Shown here: positions 7,486-18,734 of the stretch, one piece after another
How the letters are laid out: each line of letters begins with the position of its first letter
Numbering within the stretch: the first letter of the stretch is position 1
Source of the DNA: Oscillospiraceae bacterium
GTDB taxonomy: Bacteria > Bacillota_A > Clostridia > Oscillospirales > Oscillospiraceae
NCBI GenBank assembly: GCA_015067895.1
Contig: SVLP01000003.1
Span: forward strand, 62,001 to 126,000
Length of the DNA: 64,000 bases
Reading direction: 5' to 3'
The notes under the pieces: model-generated
Told to the model about the DNA's origin: nothing
Seen by the model: the letters and a program-made list of their open reading frames with translations, nothing else
Databases searched by the model: none
Program-made: the position numbers and the translations under genes

Positions 7486-8559
7486 TCACTCCCGCATGAT
7501 GCGTTTTCTGGCAAGGTTGATGGGGCCCTCCTGCATGGTGTTGATCCAGCTTAAGCTTTTGCCGCAGCCGTAGACGACGCAGGAATCGGGATCGTCAGCC
7601 ATGGTGCAGGGGATGGCAGTGCGCTCGAAGAGGAGCTGATCCATGCCCCAGATCTGGCTGCCGCCGCCGGTGAGGGTGATGCCGTTCTGGGCGATGTCGC
7701 CCACCAGCTCGGGGCTGGTCTCCTCCAGCACGTGGAGCACCTCGTCGGTGATCTGACGGGCGGGACGGCGGAGGACTTCGAAAATCTCAGAGGAGAAGAC
7801 CTCGATCTGCCGGGGCAGACCGGTCTTGGCGTCGCGGCCCTTGACGGTCATGGAGATATCCTCGGGCCGGGGCCAGACGCAGCCGATGCGCATCTTGATC
7901 TCCTCGGCGGTGACCTGACCGATGACCACGCCGTGCTTGCGGCGGACATGGCGGGCGATGGCCTCGTCGAAGGCATCGCCTGCGGCCTCGACGGAGGAGG
8001 AGTTGGCGACGCCGTTCAGGCTCAGCACCGCGATGTCGGTGGTGCCGCCGCCGATATCCACGACCATGTGGCCGTTGGCCTCCTCGATGGGCAGGTTGGC
8101 GCCCAGGGCTGCGGCCAGGGGCTCCTCGATCAGGTAGACGCGCCGGGCTCCGGCCTCGATGGCGGCGTTGATGACGGTGCGCTCCTCGACCTCGGTGACG
8201 CCGGAGGGCACGCAGATGACCACGCGGGGCTTGGGATTGAAGATGGAGGACTTGATGGCCTTGCGGAACAGATGCTGGAGCATCTGAACGGTCATTTCAT
8301 GGTCGGAGATGACGCCGTCCTTCAACGGGCGCATGGCCACCACGTTGCCGGGGGTGCGGCCCATCATGTTCCGGGCCTCGGCGCCCACCTGCAAAATTTT
8401 GCCGGTGTTCTTGTCCACGGCCACCACGCTGGGCTCCCGGACGACCACGCCCTGGCCCTCCACGTAGATCAGCACGTTGGCGGTGCCCAGATCCACGCCC
8501 AGGTCGCTGGTGAAGAAGTTGAAGTTGATATTACGAAGATTTTTGAAACTGAATGCCAT
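7486..8559 (-). CDS. mreB: Rod shape-determining actin-like protein MreB/Mbl
   Basis: Bacterial actin homologue that forms membrane-bound filaments directing lateral peptidoglycan synthesis. The 357-residue length fits the family. ATP-binding signatures are visible: DLGTANVLIYV near residue 20, the VDIGGGTTDIAVL phosphate-2 loop, and ITLTGGGSQIWGM near the C-terminus. The N-terminus has a short extension rich in Phe and Asn. It lies between comF and csaB in one minus-strand operon, a link between cell shape and wall polymer modification. Mbl-type and MreB-type paralogues cannot be separated by eye, and mreC and mreD are not here. Confidence 0.93.
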   Translation of the reverse strand: MAFSFKNLRNINFNFFTSDLGVDLGTANVLIYVEGQGVVVREPSVVAVDKNTGKILQVGAEARNMMGRTPGNVVAMRPLKDGVISDHEMTVQMLQHLFRKAIKSSIFNPKPRVVICVPSGVTEVEERTVINAAIEAGARRVYLIEEPLAAALGANLPIEEANGHMVVDIGGGTTDIAVLSLNGVANSSSVEAAGDAFDEAIARHVRRKHGVVIGQVTAEEIKMRIGCVWPRPEDISMTVKGRDAKTGLPRQIEVFSSEIFEVLRRPARQITDEVLHVLEETSPELVGDIAQNGITLTGGGSQIWGMDQLLFERTAIPCTMADDPDSCVVYGCGKSLSWINTMQEGPINLARKRIMRE

Positions 8560-8569
8560 TGTATTACAC

Positions 8570-9223
8570 CTACTTGCTCGATGTGGTTCCGGCCGCAGCC
8601 ACGGCCGCGAAGAGGACTTCCTCCGCCCCTGCGGTCAGCAGGACGCGGGCGCATTCCGAGGCGGTGGCCCCGGTGGTTACGACGTCGTCCAGGAGCAGCA
8701 CCCGCTTTCCGCGAAAGTGCTCCTGCCCGACAGCTCTGTATACGCCAAGCACATTGGCCCGGCGTTCGGCGGGGGTCTTCAGGCCGGAATTGGCCCGATT
8801 GTCCCGAAATTTGTCCAGTAATTTTTCCGCGGGGATGCCCAGCTCCGGGCTCACCGCTTTGGTAAGCAGCTCCACCTGATCGAAGCCCCGCTTGCGCCGC
8901 CGCTTCGCGCTGATGGGCACCCAGGTGACGATGTCCGCCCGGGGCAAGTCCCTTGCGATCCGCATGGCCAGAAGCCGGCCGTAGGGAGCCGCATAATGCC
9001 GGGCATTGCCGAATTTGTAGCGGTGCAGGCTCCGTCTGACCTGGCCCTGGTACATCCAGACGGCAGTCAGATCGGACACGTGGGGGATCTTCTTTTTGCC
9101 GTATCGGTACTCGGGCTGCTCCACCCGGCACTTCCTGCAAAGATCCGTCTCCTCCTTTGACAGAAGGGAGCGGCACAGGATGCACTTTCTGGGGAACAGC
9201 CACTCCATCACCCGCCGGATCAT
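8570..9223 (-). CDS. comF: ComF family phosphoribosyltransferase-like competence protein
   Basis: A 217-residue protein with an N-terminal zinc-finger of four cysteines (C14, C17, C29, C32) and a C-terminal type I phosphoribosyltransferase domain with the PRPP loop VLLLDDVVTTGATA. ComF is a late competence protein involved in DNA uptake or processing in naturally transformable bacteria, and is widely kept in non-competent species. Its ATG overlaps the end of recD2 by 4 bases, so the two are translationally coupled and both concern DNA handling. The family is sure; activity is inferred. Confidence 0.9.
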   Translation of the reverse strand: MIRRVMEWLFPRKCILCRSLLSKEETDLCRKCRVEQPEYRYGKKKIPHVSDLTAVWMYQGQVRRSLHRYKFGNARHYAAPYGRLLAMRIARDLPRADIVTWVPISAKRRRKRGFDQVELLTKAVSPELGIPAEKLLDKFRDNRANSGLKTPAERRANVLGVYRAVGQEHFRGKRVLLLDDVVTTGATASECARVLLTAGAEEVLFAAVAAAGTTSSK

Positions 9224-11433
9224 TCCTCCGCCTTTCCCTGGAGCCGGAGCTTGAGGCCGGTGTAGCGGCGGTTCCGCTTTGCATTGTTCGTCATGGTGAC
9301 GACCACCTCTTCCCTGCCGACCACGATCAAAAGCTCTCTGGCTCTGGTGACGGCGGTGTAGAGGACGCTGCGGCTTAATAGGTACGGCGAGCCGTTCCAG
9401 GCCGCCAGGATCACTGCCCGGTATTCGCTGCCCTGGCTCTTGTGCACCGTCATGGCGTAGGCGGGCTCCAGCTCACCCAGCATGGAGAAGTCGTAGTCCG
9501 CCTCCCGGTCGTCGAAGACCACGGTGATGGTCTCTGCCTGGGGATCGATGGCGGTGATGGTGCCGATGTCGCCGTTGAAGACACCCGCGCCCACGGCGCT
9601 GCCGTCGACCTTCTTCCACATTATATCATAGTTGTTGCGGATTTGCATCACCCGATCGCCCTCCCGGAAGGAAAAATCTCCGTGCTGGCGTTCTTTTTTG
9701 TCGGGAGACGGGGGATTGAGCACCTTCTGCAGGAGCTTGTTGAGGTACACCGTGCCCGCCGGGCCCTTGCGGGTGGGGCTGAGCACCTGGATCTGGTCGG
9801 CGGGGATGCCCATGTTTTTGGGCAGCCGGGTGCTGCACAGGTCGCAGATCAGCTGGGTCAGGGCCTCCTCGGAATTTCGGCGCATGAAGAAGAAATCCCT
9901 GTCGACTCTGCGCAGCTCGGGAAGCTCGCCGGAGTTGATTCGGTGGGCGTTCATGACGATCAGGCTCTCCCGGGCCTGGCGGAAGATATCCGTCAGGCGG
10001 ACGGTGGGCAGCATGTTGCTGCGGAGCATATCGCCGAAGGGGAATCCGGGGCCCACAGGGGGCAGCTGATCCGGGTCGCCCACTAAGATCAGCCGTTTGT
10101 TCATGGGGATGGCCCGCAGCAGACTGTGCAGCAGCTGCACATCCACCATACTCATCTCATCGACGATGATGGCGTCGGCCTTCAGGGGCTGATCCTCGTC
10201 CCGGTTGAAGACCATCCGGCCCGTGTTGGGGTCGATGCCCGCCTCCAGCAGCCGATGGATGGTGCTGGCCTCCTCGCCGGTGACCTCGGTGAGCCGCTTG
10301 GCGGCGCGGCCGGTGGGGGCCGCGAGGACGCATTTCAATTGCATATGTCCAAGGAGTGACAAAATGCCGTTGACGATGGTGGTCTTGCCGGTGCCGGGGC
10401 CGCCGGTGATGAGCAGTACGCCGGTGCTGGCGGCGGCCCGGATGGCGTCGCGCTGCTGCTGCGAATACCGAACATCGCTCTCCGATTCCACGGTTCCCAT
10501 GAGCTTTTCGATGTTCTCCGGCTCGGGATGGGGCCACTGGGCCATTTTCAGGAGCCGGTAGGCGGTAAAGACCTCCGCCTCATGGAGCTTCGGCAGATAG
10601 ACGATGGCGATGTCCGCCAGGGTCTGGCACACCAGCCGCTCTCCCTCATGAAGTCTCGTGATACCCTCGTCCACCTGGGCGGGATCCACGGTCAAAAGCT
10701 GGGCCGTGGCGGCGATCAGCTTGGCCCGGGGCAGGAAGGTATGTCCGCCGTTCAGATTGTAGCTCAGCTCAAAGAGGACGCCGGCCTCGATCCGCCGGGG
10801 ATCGTCCCCTGCCACGCCCAGCTCGATGGCGAACCGGTCGACGGCATTGAAGGGAGCATCCAGCCCGTCGTCCATCAGCAGGTAGGGGTCGTCGTACAGA
10901 AGCTCCACCGTCTGCTCGCCGTAGAGCTTGTAGGCCCGGACGGCCAGCTCCGTGGGCAGATGGTGCAGCGCGAAAAATTCCATCAGCTGGCGCATGCCCG
11001 CCTGACGGCGGAACTCCTCGCCGAATTTTCTGGCCTTGTCCAGAGAGATGCCGGGCACCAGTGCCAGCCGCTCCGGCTCCCGCTCCAGAACGAGCAGGGT
11101 CTGGTCACCGAAATACTCCACGATCCTGGCAGCCATCACCGGGCCGATGCCCTTGATGGCCCGGCTGCTGAGGTAGCTCTGGATCTCCAGGGCCGTCTGG
11201 GGCAGCATCCGCTCCAGAAACTCCGCTTCAAATTGTCTGCCGAAATTGCTGTGATTGCTCCACTTGCCGGTGACCATCAGCCGTTCGCCCAGCACGGGCA
11301 TGGGGATGGTGCCCACCACCGTCACGTTGACGCCGCCGCCGCAGTTCAGCCGCAGCACCGCATAGCCGTTGTCATAATTCTGAAAGAGCACCGCCGTGAC
11401 GGCGCCCTGCAGGATCTCCAATTCCTCGTTCAT
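9220..11433 (-). CDS. recD2: ATP-dependent RecD2-like DNA helicase
   Basis: 5'-3' DNA helicase of superfamily 1B, acting without RecBC in DNA repair. The 737-residue product has an N-terminal OB-like region, helix-hairpin-helix-like repeats (YLSSRAIKGIGPVMAARIVE), Walker A GGPGTGKTT near residue 343, Walker B-type DEMSMVD near residue 424, GDPDQLPPVG, and the C-terminal TVHKSQGSE and YTAVTRARELL helicase motifs. The start follows GGGAGAGA. First gene of a four-gene minus-strand operon with an extended -10 promoter. Confidence 0.94.
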   Translation of the reverse strand: MNEELEILQGAVTAVLFQNYDNGYAVLRLNCGGGVNVTVVGTIPMPVLGERLMVTGKWSNHSNFGRQFEAEFLERMLPQTALEIQSYLSSRAIKGIGPVMAARIVEYFGDQTLLVLEREPERLALVPGISLDKARKFGEEFRRQAGMRQLMEFFALHHLPTELAVRAYKLYGEQTVELLYDDPYLLMDDGLDAPFNAVDRFAIELGVAGDDPRRIEAGVLFELSYNLNGGHTFLPRAKLIAATAQLLTVDPAQVDEGITRLHEGERLVCQTLADIAIVYLPKLHEAEVFTAYRLLKMAQWPHPEPENIEKLMGTVESESDVRYSQQQRDAIRAAASTGVLLITGGPGTGKTTIVNGILSLLGHMQLKCVLAAPTGRAAKRLTEVTGEEASTIHRLLEAGIDPNTGRMVFNRDEDQPLKADAIIVDEMSMVDVQLLHSLLRAIPMNKRLILVGDPDQLPPVGPGFPFGDMLRSNMLPTVRLTDIFRQARESLIVMNAHRINSGELPELRRVDRDFFFMRRNSEEALTQLICDLCSTRLPKNMGIPADQIQVLSPTRKGPAGTVYLNKLLQKVLNPPSPDKKERQHGDFSFREGDRVMQIRNNYDIMWKKVDGSAVGAGVFNGDIGTITAIDPQAETITVVFDDREADYDFSMLGELEPAYAMTVHKSQGSEYRAVILAAWNGSPYLLSRSVLYTAVTRARELLIVVGREEVVVTMTNNAKRNRRYTGLKLRLQGKAEE

Positions 11434-11483
11434 GATCTGTCTCTCCCGTCCAGGGGGGATAAAATCCCATTATCGTACCTTAT

Positions 11484-11492
11484 ATTATAGCA
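11484..11492 (-). promoter_or_regulatory. Extended -10 promoter of recD2
   Basis: TGCTATAAT on the minus strand, about 50 bases before the recD2 start. No convincing -35 hexamer at the usual distance. The remaining gap to 11774 contains AT-rich sequence, the atp promoter, and no supported gene. Confidence 0.5.
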
Positions 11493-11709
11493 TATCCCGG
11501 TGCAAACGGGAAGCCATTTTTATGAAAAAACGGCAGCATTTCGAAAAGCCAGCCTTCCGCCTTTCGTGAATATTTCCATAGCCTTCCTCCTGTTTCCATG
11601 TTTTTCCGTGTTATTCATCATGGTTTCTCCTGGATATCCCCTGATTATCACAAAATATCAGGAGATCCTATGCAAAAAGCTTCAAACAAATTTTTGACTA
11701 AAATGTAAC

Positions 11710-11738
11710 TTGTTTATTCCGTACCTATGTGATAAAAT
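11710..11738 (+). promoter_or_regulatory. Promoter of the ATP synthase operon
   Basis: TTGTTT (11710-11715) and TAAAAT (11733-11738) are 17 bases apart, ending 36 bases before the first gene. Another TTGACT lies at 11694, too far for this -10. Confidence 0.5.
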
Positions 11739-11774
11739 ACACGATGAATAAGATTGTATTCTACAGGAGCACTT

Positions 11775-12032
11775 ATGAAATTTCTCTCACTGCTCATGTG
11801 GGTCGGTCAGTTTGGTTTTTCCGTCCTCTTCCCCACCTGCTTTTTCCTGTTCGTGGCCGTGTGGCTCCAGCAGAAGTTCGGTCTGGGGATGTGGATCGTG
11901 GCAGTCCTGGGTATCATCGGTCTGCTGACCTCCTTCTCCACGGCCAAGTCCTGTCTGCAGGCCATCTTAAAGGAGATCGAGCGTGGCTCCGACCGAAAGG
12001 ATCCCCCGCCCGCCTTCAATGACCACAGCTGA
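11775..12032 (+). CDS. atpZ: AtpZ/AtpI-family small membrane protein
   Basis: An 85-residue protein with two membrane helices (LLMWVGQFGFSVLFPTCFFLF and MWIVAVLGIIGLLTSFS) and a charged C-terminal tail, the shape of the small AtpZ-like protein (ATPase gene 1 family) encoded first in many clostridial ATP synthase operons. It is thought to help assembly of the membrane rotor or to move Mg2+. The start is the ATG after CAGGAGC. It is followed by atpI 37 bases downstream. Sequence in this family is poorly conserved, so the call leans on position. Confidence 0.7.
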   Translation: MKFLSLLMWVGQFGFSVLFPTCFFLFVAVWLQQKFGLGMWIVAVLGIIGLLTSFSTAKSCLQAILKEIERGSDRKDPPPAFNDHS

Positions 12033-12069
12033 TCCCCCGCAAATCCCCCAAGCAAAGGAATTGATCCCC

Positions 12070-12543
12070 ATGATACTTCAACCGGCCTCCCAAAAGGAAG
12101 TCAAGCGCGTCACCGCCGGTACGCTGGTGTGCGACGTGATCCTGGTGGCAGGACTGTTCCTGGCCAGCCAGTTCGACATCGGCACCTTTGAGCTGGGAAA
12201 GATCCTGCTCAGTGCCGCCATCGGCTCCGTCATCGCGGTGCTGAACTTCGTGCTCATGTGCCTGACGGTGCAGAGCGCGGTGGGCATGACCGACCAGAAG
12301 AAGATGAAGGCCAAATTCCAGCTCAGCTACAACGCCCGGATGATCCTCCAGGCGGGCTGGACGGTGATCGCCTTCCTGGTGCCCGGCCTGCATTTCATCG
12401 CCGGAGCGGCTCCCATCCTCTTCCCCAAGGTCACCATCCTCTACCTTCAGTCCCGGGGCAAGCTGCTGCCCCCCGATCCCCCCAGACAAGCGCAACCGGA
12501 ATCCACGGAGGAGCCTGCGGCCCCTTCCGATGAAAATCTGTAA
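12070..12543 (+). CDS. atpI: ATP synthase subunit I-like membrane protein
   Basis: A 157-residue protein with about four membrane helices and a Pro/Glu-rich C-terminal tail. AtpI assists assembly of the c-ring and is not part of the mature enzyme. The ATG at this position follows AAAGGA by about 9 bases. Two upstream in-frame ATGs (11983 and 12019) lie inside or at the end of atpZ and would add a Pro-rich leader, so they were not chosen. Low sequence conservation; assigned from topology and operon position. Confidence 0.72.
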   Translation: MILQPASQKEVKRVTAGTLVCDVILVAGLFLASQFDIGTFELGKILLSAAIGSVIAVLNFVLMCLTVQSAVGMTDQKKMKAKFQLSYNARMILQAGWTVIAFLVPGLHFIAGAAPILFPKVTILYLQSRGKLLPPDPPRQAQPESTEEPAAPSDENL

Positions 12544-12563
12544 GCAGAAGTGAGGTTCTATCT

Positions 12564-13442
12564 ATGGATTTAGCAATCAACGGCGCAAGAGTTCTCTTTG
12601 AGATCGAAAATGTCCCCCTGCTGGGCACGGTGCAGATCACCCAGACCCTGACGGTCAGCTGGCTGGTCTTCGCCATCATCACGGGCCTTTGCATCTGGCT
12701 GGGCTCCAATCTGAAGGTCACTGGCATCTCCCGCAAGCAGGCAGTGGCCGAGATGATCGTCACCGCGCTGGTCAACTTCGTCCGGGGCAACATGGGCTCC
12801 GAATTTGACCACTACATCCCCCTGGTGGGCACCATCTTCATCACCTCCATCATCTCCAACCTGATCTCTCTGCTGGGCATCTGGAGCCCCACGGCTGACC
12901 TGATGACCGAGCTTGCCTGGGCTCTGGTGGTGTTCGTGCTCATCACCTACCACAAGATCAAGTCCTCCGGCATCGGCGGCTACCTCAAGAGCTTCCTGGA
13001 TCCCATCTTCGTCATGGCCCCCATCAACGTCATGTCCGAGTGCTTCACCCCCATCTCCATGGCCTGCCGTCACTTCGGCAACATCCTCTCCGGCACCGTC
13101 ATCTCCGCCCTGATCTACGGCGCTCTGACCGTCGCCAACGACGCTCTGTTCAACGCCATCGGCTCCAGCCTGACCGTGGCCATCATCGTGGCCGTCGTGG
13201 GTGTGGTGCTGTTCCTGGTGGGCAGAAAGTCCGGAAAGAAGCTGCCCCTGATCGGGGGCATCATCGCCGCCATTCTGGGTGTGCTGGCCGTCTTCACCAA
13301 TCTGGGTGCCACCTTCCCCTTCCTGACCGTCGGTATCCCCGCCATCCCCAGCCTGTACTTCGACTGGTTCGGCGGCTGCATCCAGGCGTTCATCTTCTGC
13401 ACCCTCACCACTCTCTTCATCAAACAGGCCGCCGACGGCTAA
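12564..13442 (+). CDS. atpB: F1F0 ATP synthase subunit a
   Basis: Membrane stator subunit that forms the two ion half-channels against the c-ring. The 292-residue product is hydrophobic throughout. The essential Arg of the ion path is at residue 169 within SMACRHFGNILSG, the equivalent of the Arg-Leu-Phe-Gly-Asn motif of other bacteria. A helix after it includes a run of Val/Ala and then a basic GRKSGKKLP loop. It is somewhat longer than the common 220-270 residues. Located directly upstream of atpE in the classical order. Confidence 0.93.
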   Translation: MDLAINGARVLFEIENVPLLGTVQITQTLTVSWLVFAIITGLCIWLGSNLKVTGISRKQAVAEMIVTALVNFVRGNMGSEFDHYIPLVGTIFITSIISNLISLLGIWSPTADLMTELAWALVVFVLITYHKIKSSGIGGYLKSFLDPIFVMAPINVMSECFTPISMACRHFGNILSGTVISALIYGALTVANDALFNAIGSSLTVAIIVAVVGVVLFLVGRKSGKKLPLIGGIIAAILGVLAVFTNLGATFPFLTVGIPAIPSLYFDWFGGCIQAFIFCTLTTLFIKQAADG

Positions 13443-13481
13443 GCCCGCAGGCCATTTGAATAATTCCGTACTATATTTTAG

Positions 13482-13772
<291 letters not shown>

Positions 13773-13812
13773 CTTCCAGAAATTCAAAAAATAACCGGAA
13801 GGAGGCCAATCA

Positions 13813-14322
13813 ATGGACGCAATTTACCAGTCCTTGGTGGCAGTCAATCCCGTAACCCTGATCGCTCAGATCTGCAACCTCTTCCTGCAGCTGTTCGTGG
13901 TCAAGAAATTCTTCCTGAACAAGATCCTTGCCATCCTTGACGCCCGCCGCGAGGCCGCCGACAAGGAGATCGTGGACGCAAAGAATGCCCGTGAGGAGGC
14001 CATGACCATCAAGGCCACCTACGAGGAGAACATGCGTCAGGCCAAGGCCGAGGCAAACGCCCTGCTGCAGCATGCGCAGAAGACCGCCTCCGCCCGCTCC
14101 GAGGAGATCATCAGCCAGGCCCATGCCCAGGCTGTCCAGATCAAGGAGAAGGCCGCTGCGGACATCGCTCAGGAGAAGAAGAAGGCCATCAACGACGCCA
14201 AGGACGAGATCTCCGGCATCTCCATGGCCATCGCCGAGAAGGTGGTGGAGCGTCAGCTGAACGCCGCCGACCAGCAGAAGCTCATCGATCAGTTCATCAA
14301 CGATCTGGGTGATGCCCTATGA
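13813..14322 (+). CDS. atpF: F1F0 ATP synthase subunit b
   Basis: Peripheral stalk subunit linking the membrane stator to F1. The 169-residue product has one N-terminal membrane helix (VTLIAQICNLFLQLFVVKKF) followed by a long, charged Ala/Glu/Lys-rich helix suited to a right-handed coiled coil. Family length is normal. GAAGGAGG precedes the ATG. Its TGA overlaps the ATG of atpH by 4 bases, giving translational coupling of the two stalk subunits. Confidence 0.93.
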   Translation: MDAIYQSLVAVNPVTLIAQICNLFLQLFVVKKFFLNKILAILDARREAADKEIVDAKNAREEAMTIKATYEENMRQAKAEANALLQHAQKTASARSEEIISQAHAQAVQIKEKAAADIAQEKKKAINDAKDEISGISMAIAEKVVERQLNAADQQKLIDQFINDLGDAL

Positions 14323-14858
14323 CAGATGTTGCCACCACTTACGGCCAGGCGCTCTATGACCTGGCCCGGGACGAGGGACTGTCCCAGAAGCTCCTGGGCG
14401 AGCTGACCGCGCTGGACGCGAGCCTGCGCGCCGAGCCCGGCTTCTGCCAGCTGCTCTCCACCCCCAATATCCCCAAAGAGGAGCGCGTCCGGATCCTGGA
14501 CGACAGCTTCCGCGGGAAACTCCACCCCTACGTGCTGAATTTCCTGAAGATCCTGACGGAAAAGGGATACATGAAGCACTTCTCCGGCTGCTGCAAAATG
14601 TTTAAGCAGCAGTACAATCTCGACAACGGCATCGTGCCGGTGACTGCGTACACCGCCGTGCCGCTGACCGAGGAGCTGCGCCGGAAGCTCACCGCAAAGC
14701 TCTCCACCGTGACCGGCAAGACCATCGAGCTTGATTGCCGGATCGATCCGGAAACCTTGGGCGGTGTTCGGCTGGACTTCGACGGCAAGCAGGTGGACGG
14801 CACCGTCCGCCGCCGTCTTGAGGACATCCGGGGCATCCTGAAAAACACCGTACTCTGA
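14319..14858 (+). CDS. atpH: F1F0 ATP synthase subunit delta
   Basis: Caps F1 and holds the peripheral stalk. The 179-residue product has the family N-terminus (VATTYGQALYDLARDEG) and the C-terminal strand ELDCRIDPETLGGVRLDFDGKQVDGTVRRRLEDI, typical of delta/OSCP proteins. ATGA overlap with atpF. Followed 18 bases later by atpA. Confidence 0.93.
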   Translation: MTDVATTYGQALYDLARDEGLSQKLLGELTALDASLRAEPGFCQLLSTPNIPKEERVRILDDSFRGKLHPYVLNFLKILTEKGYMKHFSGCCKMFKQQYNLDNGIVPVTAYTAVPLTEELRRKLTAKLSTVTGKTIELDCRIDPETLGGVRLDFDGKQVDGTVRRRLEDIRGILKNTVL

Positions 14859-14876
14859 TGAGAAAGCAGGGACACT

Positions 14877-16391
14877 ATGGAATTAAGACCCGAAGAGATT
14901 ACGAAAATCATTCGTAGTCAGATCAAGAACTACGAATCCAAGCTCCAGTCCAGCGAGACCGGCGTCGTCATCGTCGCCGGTGACGGCATCGCCACCGTTT
15001 CCGGCCTGACCAAGTGCATGGCCAACGAGCTGGTGGAGTTCCCCAACGGCGAATACGGCATGGCTCAGAACCTGAACGAGGAGACCGTCTCCGTCGTTAT
15101 CCTGGGCAGCGACTCCGGCATCAAGGAGGGCGACATCGTCAAGCGCACCGGCCGCGTCGTGTCCGTCCCCGTTGGCCAGGCCCTGATCGGCCGCGTCGTC
15201 AACGCCCTGGGCCAGCCCATCGACGGCAAGGGCGCCATCGTCAATGAGGGCTACCGCCCCATCGAGATGCCCGCCCCCGGTATCATCGACCGCGAGCCCG
15301 TCAACAAGCCTCTGCAGACCGGCATCAAGGCCATCGACTCCATGATCCCCATCGGCCGGGGTCAGCGTGAGCTCATCATCGGTGACCGCCAGACCGGTAA
15401 GACCACCATCGCAACCGATACCATTCTGAACCAGAAAGGCCAGAATGTCATCTGCATCTACGTTGCCATCGGCCAGAAGCGCTCCACCGTCGCCCAGATC
15501 GTGGAGAACCTGACCATCGGCGGTGCCATGGACTACACCATCGTCGTCTCCGCCACCGCCTCCGAGCTGGCTCCCATGCAGTACATCGCCCCCTACACCG
15601 GCTGTACCATGGGCGAGCACTTCATGAACCAGGGCAAGGACGTGCTGGTCATCTATGATGACCTGAGTAAGCACGCCGTGGCCTACCGTGCCATCTCCCT
15701 GCTGATCCGCCGTCCCCCCGGACGTGAGGCTTACCCCGGCGACGTCTTCTACCTCCACTCCAGACTGCTGGAGCGCGCAGCACACCTGTCCCCCGAGAAG
15801 GGCGGCGGCTCCCTGACCGCTCTGCCCATCATCGAGACCCAGGCCGGTGACGTCTCCGCCTATATCCCCACCAACGTCATCTCCATCACCGACGGCCAGA
15901 TCTTCCTGGAGACCGAGCTGTTCAACGCAGGCGTCATGCCCGCCGTCAACCCCGGTATCTCCGTCTCCCGTGTCGGCGGCTCTGCCCAGATCAAGGCCAT
16001 GAAGAAGGTCTCCGGCTCCCTGAAGCTGCTGTACTCCCAGTACCGCGAGCTGCAGTCCTTCGCCCAGTTTGGCTCCGACCTGGATGCCGATACCAAGTCC
16101 CGACTGGCTCTGGGTGAGCGCATCGTGGCCGTGCTGAAGCAGCGCAACAACGCTCCCGTGGACGTCGCCCATCAGGTGTGCATCATCTACGCCGTCACCA
16201 ACGGCTACCTGAACACCATCCCCGTGGCTGACATCCCCGAGTTCGAGAAGCAGCTGTTCGAGTACATGGACGGCCACGGCTACGAGGCCCTGAACGCCAT
16301 CCGCAGCACCGGCAAGCTGGAGCCCGACACCGAAAACGCCATCAAGGCCGCCCTGACCGAGCTGGTTTCCAAATTCGTTTCGGCAAACTAA
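14877..16391 (+). CDS. atpA: F1F0 ATP synthase subunit alpha
   Basis: Non-catalytic nucleotide-binding subunit of the F1 hexamer. 504 residues, the standard length. Walker [12 protein letters not shown] begins near residue 169, and the family signature [14 protein letters not shown] follows in the C-terminal half. [14 protein letters not shown] is the Walker B region. An N-terminal beta-barrel precedes the nucleotide domain. Complete and free of frameshifts. Confidence 0.98.
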   Translation: MELRPEEITKIIRSQIKNYESKLQSSETGVVIVAGDGIATVSGLTKCMANELVEFPNGEYGMAQNLNEETVSVVILGSDSGIKEGDIVKRTGRVVSVPVGQALIGRVVNALGQPIDGKGAIVNEGYRPIEMPAPGIIDREPVNKPLQTGIKAIDSMIPIGRGQRELIIGDRQTGKTTIATDTILNQKGQNVICIYVAIGQKRSTVAQIVENLTIGGAMDYTIVVSATASELAPMQYIAPYTGCTMGEHFMNQGKDVLVIYDDLSKHAVAYRAISLLIRRPPGREAYPGDVFYLHSRLLERAAHLSPEKGGGSLTALPIIETQAGDVSAYIPTNVISITDGQIFLETELFNAGVMPAVNPGISVSRVGGSAQIKAMKKVSGSLKLLYSQYRELQSFAQFGSDLDADTKSRLALGERIVAVLKQRNNAPVDVAHQVCIIYAVTNGYLNTIPVADIPEFEKQLFEYMDGHGYEALNAIRSTGKLEPDTENAIKAALTELVSKFVSAN

Positions 16392-16411
16392 ATCGGAAAG
16401 GAGTGTGACCC

Positions 16412-17263
16412 ATGGCTGGCGTTTCCACCAAGGATATCAAAAACCGGATCCGAAGCATGGAGTCCACCAAGCAGATCACCAAGGCAATGGAAATGGTCGC
16501 TGCCTCCAAGCTGCGCCAGGCCCAGCACCGGATCACCGCTTCCCGACCCTACTTTGAGATCCTCTCCAATACCATTTCGGACATCGTGGCGACCAACCGG
16601 GACTTCACCTCTCCCTACCTGCGCAAGCGGGAGGGCAACCGGGTGCTGTTCGTGGTCATCGCCGGTGACCGTGGTCTTGCAGGCGGCTACAACAGCAATG
16701 TGATGAAGCTGGCCGCGGCCAGCATGGAGGGCAAGGAGTCCACCGTGCTGCCCATCGGCAAGAAGGCCGTGGATTTCTTCCGCTCCAAGGGCTATGCCCT
16801 GCTCACCGACACCTATGCAGAGGCCGCCGATGTGGACATCGGTGACTGCTTCAGCATCGCAAAGCTCCTGAGCAAGGCCTATCTGAGCGGCCAGTTCGAC
16901 GAGATCCACATCGCCTACACCAACTTCGTCTCCGTCCTGTCCCAGACCCCCGCAGTCCGCCAGCTGCTGCCCCTGCTCCCCGAGGAACAGGAGCAGACCG
17001 GCGAGCGTCGCTGCGCCACCATCTACGAGCCCGAGCCCGAGGAGGTCTTCGCCTCCATCGTCCCCGAATACCTGGGCGGCATCGTCTACGGTGCCCTCTG
17101 TGAGTCCCGCTGCGCCGAGCAGGCTGCCCGCCGCACCGCCATGGACTCCGCCACCTCCAACGCGGAGGAGATGATCGCAGACCTGAGCCTGAAGTACAAC
17201 CGGGCCCGCCAGGCTGCCATCACCCAGGAGATCACCGAAATCGTCGCAGGCGCAGAAGCCTGA
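16412..17263 (+). CDS. atpG: F1F0 ATP synthase subunit gamma
   Basis: Central shaft that couples rotation of the c-ring to catalysis. The 283-residue product has the two terminal coiled-coil helices: N-terminal IKNRIRSMESTKQITKAMEM and C-terminal NAEEMIADLSLKYNRARQAA. GDRGLAGGYNSN is conserved. AAAGGAGTGTG precedes the ATG. A 68-base gap containing a GGGGGC/GCCCCC hairpin separates it from atpD, the largest gap in the second half of the operon. Confidence 0.97.
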   Translation: MAGVSTKDIKNRIRSMESTKQITKAMEMVAASKLRQAQHRITASRPYFEILSNTISDIVATNRDFTSPYLRKREGNRVLFVVIAGDRGLAGGYNSNVMKLAAASMEGKESTVLPIGKKAVDFFRSKGYALLTDTYAEAADVDIGDCFSIAKLLSKAYLSGQFDEIHIAYTNFVSVLSQTPAVRQLLPLLPEEQEQTGERRCATIYEPEPEEVFASIVPEYLGGIVYGALCESRCAEQAARRTAMDSATSNAEEMIADLSLKYNRARQAAITQEITEIVAGAEA

Positions 17264-17301
17264 TGTTGGGGTTTTGGGGGCTGCGCCCCCGCCCTGTGTA
17301 A

Positions 17302-18732
<1,431 letters not shown>

Positions 18733-18734
18733 GC

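Noticed and set aside
5337..7499. A 720-codon plus-strand frame opposite csaB
   Set aside because: Shadow frame. The minus strand encodes two recognisable domains.
11500..11697. A 65-codon frame between recD2 and atpZ with a hydrophobic stretch
   Set aside because: No ribosome binding site and no promoter in the right place; composition resembles AT-rich non-coding sequence.
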